Part shown: piece after piece, positions 59,786 to 64,000 of the stretch
How positions within the stretch are numbered: the stretch's first letter is position 1
Layout of the letters: each line of letters starts with the position of its first letter
NCBI RefSeq assembly: GCF_000757885.1
Contig: NZ_JQCR01000001.1
Location: 1-64,000, forward strand
Source: Paenibacillus wynnii
GTDB taxonomy: Bacteria; Bacillota; Bacilli; Paenibacillales; Paenibacillaceae
Length of the DNA: 64,000 bases
Direction: 5' to 3'
Notes under the pieces: model-generated
Told to the model about the DNA's origin: nothing
Databases searched by the model: none
Seen by the model: the letters and a program-made list of their open reading frames with translations, nothing else
Position numbers and translations under genes: made by a program

Positions 59786-61243
59786 TTATCCGAACAGCGT
59801 CTGCAGATATGTGGCGTCATACTCAAGCACAAACGCCAACTCCTGAGCCGGTCCCGGTGGTGTGATGAAAAGCTGAAATTTAAACTTACCAGCCATCAGG
59901 TCCGTCACTGGATTATCTGCCCAGTTAAATTCCACTCGACCGCCGAGTAAATAACCGCTCGCTGTCAACCCGTTGAGCCAGATATTTATGCTGTCGGTGA
60001 TTGTCTCGATCAGTCGCGGCGTTGCTGGATTGTCCACCTGGTTCCAGTACGTCAATACGATACTGTTCTTAGCCCAGATAAACATTCTACGGATAGAGAT
60101 AAACACATCTTTTGGATCAGTAGATACCGGATAAGCACCCGTATAGTTGCCCCATCCCTTGAAGCCACCAACGAAATTAAGGGCGGTCATAATGCCCTGA
60201 CTGTTCAGGTAATTAGCCTGGTCGGGTCCGAGGAACACCTCAGTACCGTCTGCAAGTACCGCCGCATCAATCACCAGTGCCTTGTTGGATGGAGAAGCCA
60301 CAGGAACGCCCTCATTTGCCGCATCAGCTACCCCGATTGCACAAGCAATGTGAGTTGACATGTGGTATTGTTTCCCGCCCTTGGATACTTTCGGCCAGAG
60401 CGCAACCTGCAACGGAGAGGTATATCCGTTTGTGTTTTTCCAAGCAGGCACTCCGGTGTAAACCTTGACAGTATCAGTCGGTATGTCAGTCAACGCCAAT
60501 GCAGTAAATGTGCTGTTGATATTACCCGCTTTGGCAACCATCACAGCAGCGACTGTAGGATCTTGAGAATAACCCGGCGCTAAAATGAGACCTGGAACCA
60601 AACCGAAGCGAGGGAACACGCCGTTAACCAATTCAAGTCCAGTCATCGCGCCCGTTACGGCGTCCAGTCCGCCAATAATGTCGTTGACATCAACAGCGGT
60701 CGGATCCAGTTTTGTATAAGCGATGCTTAGCGCGGTGGCGTTCGTTGGAATCGTGCCTCCCGTTTTAACTGAGACTACAGTATTTCCGTCACTGTCAAAA
60801 GCAACAGTGTAATCAGTGTTTTTGACGTATGTTGTAACTGCATCAGCTGATTTAACAACCAGTGCAGCGTCGTGCATGATTCCCGTGACGCTAATTTTCA
60901 CCGCCTTGTCAACAAGGTTCATCGACGTTGTAGTTACGGCCGTTTTATGGATCGAAGGATCCAGAACATTAACGAAAATGGCAGGCTTAAGTGCGTTCAA
61001 CCTAAAGTAAACGTCCATAAACTCGCATAGAGTATATGCCTCCCAGTTGTCGCTGTATCCAAGTGCCTGTGCAGCCTCCGAGTAAGAATAGGCTAAGATC
61101 GGTTTATTCACCGGAGCCGCGGCCAAGGCACTCATATTAACTGGTGACGTGCCGAATACAATCGGGATGCCCGCGCTGACGCTTGCTGTAGAGATTACAG
61201 ATGTCGATCTCTCAGAGGTGGTAACACCGTGATTAAAAGCCAT
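59786..61243 (-). CDS. Tail sheath protein, right copy
   Basis: Identical to the 485-residue protein at 6275-7732. Confidence 0.95.
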   Translation of the reverse strand: MAFNHGVTTSERSTSVISTASVSAGIPIVFGTSPVNMSALAAAPVNKPILAYSYSEAAQALGYSDNWEAYTLCEFMDVYFRLNALKPAIFVNVLDPSIHKTAVTTTSMNLVDKAVKISVTGIMHDAALVVKSADAVTTYVKNTDYTVAFDSDGNTVVSVKTGGTIPTNATALSIAYTKLDPTAVDVNDIIGGLDAVTGAMTGLELVNGVFPRFGLVPGLILAPGYSQDPTVAAVMVAKAGNINSTFTALALTDIPTDTVKVYTGVPAWKNTNGYTSPLQVALWPKVSKGGKQYHMSTHIACAIGVADAANEGVPVASPSNKALVIDAAVLADGTEVFLGPDQANYLNSQGIMTALNFVGGFKGWGNYTGAYPVSTDPKDVFISIRRMFIWAKNSIVLTYWNQVDNPATPRLIETITDSINIWLNGLTASGYLLGGRVEFNWADNPVTDLMAGKFKFQLFITPPGPAQELAFVLEYDATYLQTLFG

Positions 61244-61584
61244 TATTTAACCCCCGTTCCGCGCTTGATGAGTGCTTGATAAGCTTGATGTTCGGCGGTG
61301 CCAACCTTGTTGATCTTAGCTAATGTGTCATTGATACTTTTGACTGGGACGATAAGGTCGCCAATCTCTGGTTGCTCTGCGATCAGCAGGTCAATGTGTG
61401 CTGGCTTACCACCCTTAAACACTGTGTTTCCAGATAATACACCGCCTGAAATGTTGGGTCCGAGGTAAATCAACGGTTCTTTTGGCTGTTCTATAGCGTT
61501 AGGAACCGATAAGGGAACGACTTTCTCTCCAGTTTCCAATTGTTCCAATTGCCCTGCCTTTATTTCATCTTTTTTAATACTCAC
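61243..61584 (-). CDS. Small tail-region protein, right copy
   Basis: Second copy of 7732-8073, with the same GTG start overlapping the upstream stop. Confidence 0.6.
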   Translation of the reverse strand: MSIKKDEIKAGQLEQLETGEKVVPLSVPNAIEQPKEPLIYLGPNISGGVLSGNTVFKGGKPAHIDLLIAEQPEIGDLIVPVKSINDTLAKINKVGTAEHQAYQALIKRGTGVK

Positions 61585-62027
61585 AGACCTTCGACCTCCT
61601 CTTGTATTGATGGTAATGTCCAGACTGTTGTCGCTATCCCGTACCATTCCGGGTATGGCTGCTCGTCAAAAAACTCCCATTTGTACGGAAGTTCGAGCTT
61701 GAATCTATTATTGATAATCCGTTTGCGCAATAGAGCAATCCGGATCTGTTCCATAGTGTTCAACAGATCCATAAACCCTTCATCATCCTCAGCCTTTGCA
61801 CCGAATATCAGTTTTATTGTGACTTTTGAATTGTCCTGCTGATCTTCGCCAACTCCAGGCCGAACAAGGATAAAAGGAAACTCGCTATCTTGAAGATTGT
61901 CTTTATTTCTTTGCGGCAAGTACCCCACATGGATCGAAGGCGACATTTGTACGTCGCCCTCGACCGTTTGTTGGATAAACTCTTTGATAGCTCGCAAAAG
62001 CAATATCGGTGTTGAAATAGCCATCAC
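61581..62027 (-). CDS. Tail terminator-like protein, right copy
   Basis: Identical to 8070-8516. Confidence 0.6.
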   Translation of the reverse strand: MMAISTPILLLRAIKEFIQQTVEGDVQMSPSIHVGYLPQRNKDNLQDSEFPFILVRPGVGEDQQDNSKVTIKLIFGAKAEDDEGFMDLLNTMEQIRIALLRKRIINNRFKLELPYKWEFFDEQPYPEWYGIATTVWTLPSIQEEVEGL

Positions 62028-62028
62028 C

Positions 62029-62613
62029 TCATTTCAAAATACGTTTAATCTCATGCTCAAGGCGCTTATCCATGCGATCCCGCGCCTCTTCTTGGATATG
62101 TTCCAGGACTTGAGGCTCGTTGAGCATACGCGGAATGGCCGGACCATGTAGTTCCTCGACTGGCAACTCTGGTTTAAACCCCTTAGCATTTAAGACACGG
62201 GGGCGGCCACTTTGACCTGTCGGTTTTTGTCTCTTCATAACTCCGACTTTTCCACGACGGAGTGCAACGAACGCATTACCCACCTTTTTAGCATCACCAC
62301 GTTTGATAGCAACTTTGACCATCTTTTGCCGCTTCTTTGTTGGCGATTTAGGCGTGACTTTGAAGCTAGTCACTGGAAGGTTTCGACCCTTTGAGTTAAT
62401 GAAGACCTCGCCCGCATCAGGAGACGACAACACCAGTCGCATGGCGCCCTTGACGTCAGCTGCTTTGACGTTGTAAGTCTCTTTAACCTTACGTGCCGCC
62501 TCGGTTACTACGCCTTTACCCACTCGGTTAAGCGCCATCGACGCCGCTGGCTGCATGCGATCCTTAAGGGCCTTGGTTCCTTTGATAGCCTGGCTCAGTC
62601 CATCTACTCTCAA
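62029..62613 (-). CDS. Minor tail protein Z-like, right copy
   Basis: Identical to 8518-9102. Confidence 0.75.
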   Translation of the reverse strand: MRVDGLSQAIKGTKALKDRMQPAASMALNRVGKGVVTEAARKVKETYNVKAADVKGAMRLVLSSPDAGEVFINSKGRNLPVTSFKVTPKSPTKKRQKMVKVAIKRGDAKKVGNAFVALRRGKVGVMKRQKPTGQSGRPRVLNAKGFKPELPVEELHGPAIPRMLNEPQVLEHIQEEARDRMDKRLEHEIKRILK

Positions 62614-62924
62614 TCCGTGTTCGCCTCCAGACTAATAACCATCATCCCTAGATCAGTCGCGACCCGAACTGCAAAGTAACCCTTACCATCAATGGTCATT
62701 CGCTGGTCTTGTTTGGGAATATACCCGAGTTCGGCGGAATCAACATACAAAACCGCCTTAACGAGCGATATCCCCTCAGCATAAGCTAGGGGGTGTTGGT
62801 CATCTGTAGCCTGGTCAAGTACTGCTTTAACCGACTGGCCGTCGATGATATGGACATCTGCGAATTCATTCAAGTTGAGAAATGTGTTCTGTGTGTCTAG
62901 TCGGATCTGGTCGCGGAGGTTCAT
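62610..62924 (-). CDS. Head-tail connector, right copy
   Basis: Identical protein to 9099-9413. The C run just upstream of its gene is one base shorter here (five C). Confidence 0.6.
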   Translation of the reverse strand: MNLRDQIRLDTQNTFLNLNEFADVHIIDGQSVKAVLDQATDDQHPLAYAEGISLVKAVLYVDSAELGYIPKQDQRMTIDGKGYFAVRVATDLGMMVISLEANTD

Positions 62925-62937
62925 AACCTCGCCCCCT

Positions 62938-63153
62938 TTATTCCTTATCTGCGTCTTTAGTTGATTTTGTTTCAGACTTTTCGTCCTTTTTATCAGACGC
63001 TGGTTCAGCTTTAAACACTGTCTTACCCTCTGCCTCAGCTACCGCCAAATCAATCAAACGATTCGCTTCTTTTTCAGTCAAATCAATGATTTCATCACCT
63101 TTTACATAATCCTTGCCGTTATGCCGCACTTTACCTTTTGCAATAATAGCCAT
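62938..63153 (-). CDS. Small head-region protein, right copy
   Basis: Identical to the 71-residue protein at 9428-9643. Confidence 0.6.
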   Translation of the reverse strand: MAIIAKGKVRHNGKDYVKGDEIIDLTEKEANRLIDLAVAEAEGKTVFKAEPASDKKDEKSETKSTKDADKE

Positions 63154-63173
63154 TTATAATTTCCTCCTTTAGA

Positions 63174-64000
63174 TTAAAGAACTTTAGCAACTACCCAACC
63201 CGCTACATTCGCAGGAACAGCCAACGGACGGGACATCATTTGCAACCAGCGTTGAGCCGGTTCAATTGTCACCCACGATTGAGGTGTGATTTTACCCATC
63301 ACACGAACAAATTGTTCTGATTTAGGATCCATGATCACGTTCGCACCGTAGTGGAAAGTGAACTTGTCACGGCTGGACAACAGAGCCAGTGTTCCCACTG
63401 GAATGAACGGAACATCGGCCCCAGCATCGTTTGTATACGAGCCAGAATAACTGTAAATATCCAGACCAACATCACGCAGGCGTCCGTGATAGGTTACTCC
63501 ATCCGGCAATAGAGTAGTGTCAATGGTCCCGATGTCGAGTCCTTTGTTGTTCGCGAGCTCTAGCACTTTAGGGTGACGCATAATAGCAACAGCCACATCA
63601 TAATCAGCAAGGACCATATCTGGAGTAGGTGCATTAGCATCCATAATAACCTTACGTTGGGCAGCCAAGAAGGCGATCGGATCAGATGCGGCATTGCTGA
63701 ATAAATCAGTTCCTGACAGAGTTGCAATATTCGTGAAGTCATAATCGATGACCTGACTCACACCTTCACCAACCTGAGTAACCTTACCAGTGAACATGAG
63801 CTCAGCAGCCTGTTGAACAAGCCGACGAGTAATTGTATCTTGTAGTTCGATGATGTCCTTTGCCAGCAGTTTACGAGCTCTAACCTCTGGTTGATCCGGA
63901 TTAAACAAACTCTCGCCTGCTGCCCGTGTCTTGAGATCAATTGCTGTGATTGGTCTCGCTGGTTTGATTAGAGCCGGCTTATATTGCTTAGCAGTAAATC
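63174..64000 (-). CDS. Major capsid protein, right copy, 5' end outside the window
   Basis: Second copy of 9664-10698. The window end removes the first roughly 69 codons, and the gene would start about 208 bases beyond. An apparent internal start near 63908 is not the real start. Confidence 0.9.
   Translation of the reverse strand, partial: FTAKQYKPALIKPARPITAIDLKTRAAGESLFNPDQPEVRARKLLAKDIIELQDTITRRLVQQAAELMFTGKVTQVGEGVSQVIDYDFTNIATLSGTDLFSNAASDPIAFLAAQRKVIMDANAPTPDMVLADYDVAVAIMRHPKVLELANNKGLDIGTIDTTLLPDGVTYHGRLRDVGLDIYSYSGSYTNDAGADVPFIPVGTLALLSSRDKFTFHYGANVIMDPKSEQFVRVMGKITPQSWVTIEPAQRWLQMMSRPLAVPANVAGWVVAKVL

Larger units (their letters stand above)
53511..64000. repeat. Right copy of terminal redundancy (matches 1-10490)
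   Basis: Same sequence as 1-10490, here without the frame-breaking indels at the left contig end, so the right copy is the better reference for 53511-54403. Confidence 0.9.

Noticed and set aside
53511..64000. A true tandem duplication of the tail operon.
   Set aside because: Near-perfect identity, difference clustering at the contig end and a circular gene map fit assembly overlap better.
1..64000. tRNA genes or a CRISPR array.
   Set aside because: None recognised by eye on either strand. The only regular array is the coding minisatellite, without spacers.

Overview
The window reads as one temperate bacteriophage of a Gram-positive host, sequenced just over once around a circle. Bases 1-10490 recur at 53511-64000 with a net offset of 53,510 bp. 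I found only seven small differences, most of them homopolymer indels, and six lie in the first 800 bases. The simplest reading is a circular or concatemeric phage genome of about 53.5 kb assembled past its own start, with a poor consensus at the left contig end. No chromosomal gene flanks it. Strong GGAGG ribosome sites, the SPP1/Bacillus-type replication genes and an endolysin carrying a copper-amine-oxidase-like C-terminal domain point to Paenibacillus or a close relative. The host is inferred, not proven.

Nearly all phage genes are on the minus strand, so they read from high to low coordinates. Early region (37.6 to 19.3 kb): a Cro-like regulator, DUF3102 and ORF6C proteins, a run of small proteins, an HNH/AP2 endonuclease, a recombination module (SbcC/Rad50-like ATPase, Bet/RecT annealase, WalJ-like metallo-hydrolase), replication genes (O-like initiator, G39P-like loader, DnaB helicase), a sigma factor, a RuvC-fold protein, a hexapeptide-repeat protein encoded by an 18-bp minisatellite, a candidate SSB analogue, an ArpU-type late regulator and an excisionase. 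A candidate attP lies between the excisionase (19.4 kb) and the integrase (18 kb). About 1.5 kb of mostly non-coding DNA (16.4-17.9 kb) follows and probably holds cos.

Late region (16.4 kb down to 1, continuing at 53.5 kb down to 43.7 kb): a lambda-type head module (Nu1 and A terminase, portal, ClpP-type protease with a nested scaffold, gpD, gpE, connectors, Z and a tail terminator), then a P2-type contractile tail (sheath, tube, frameshifted chaperone, tape measure, X, D, V-like, U, W/gp25, J, I, fibre), then XkdW/XkdX-like genes, a collagen-like fibre, a subtilisin-family protease, a holin and an M15 endolysin. The phage is therefore a myovirus-type chimera.

The lysogeny and accessory region (43.6-37.7 kb) contains a broken IS1182-family element, a Panacea-type toxin-antitoxin pair, a HicAB pair, a membrane-anchored protein divergent from a LytTR regulator, and two plus-strand XRE regulators, one of them the probable CI-type repressor. 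Two genes (21.0-21.4 kb and 43.7-44.0 kb) are each interrupted by one in-frame TAA. No tRNA, rRNA or CRISPR array was recognised.
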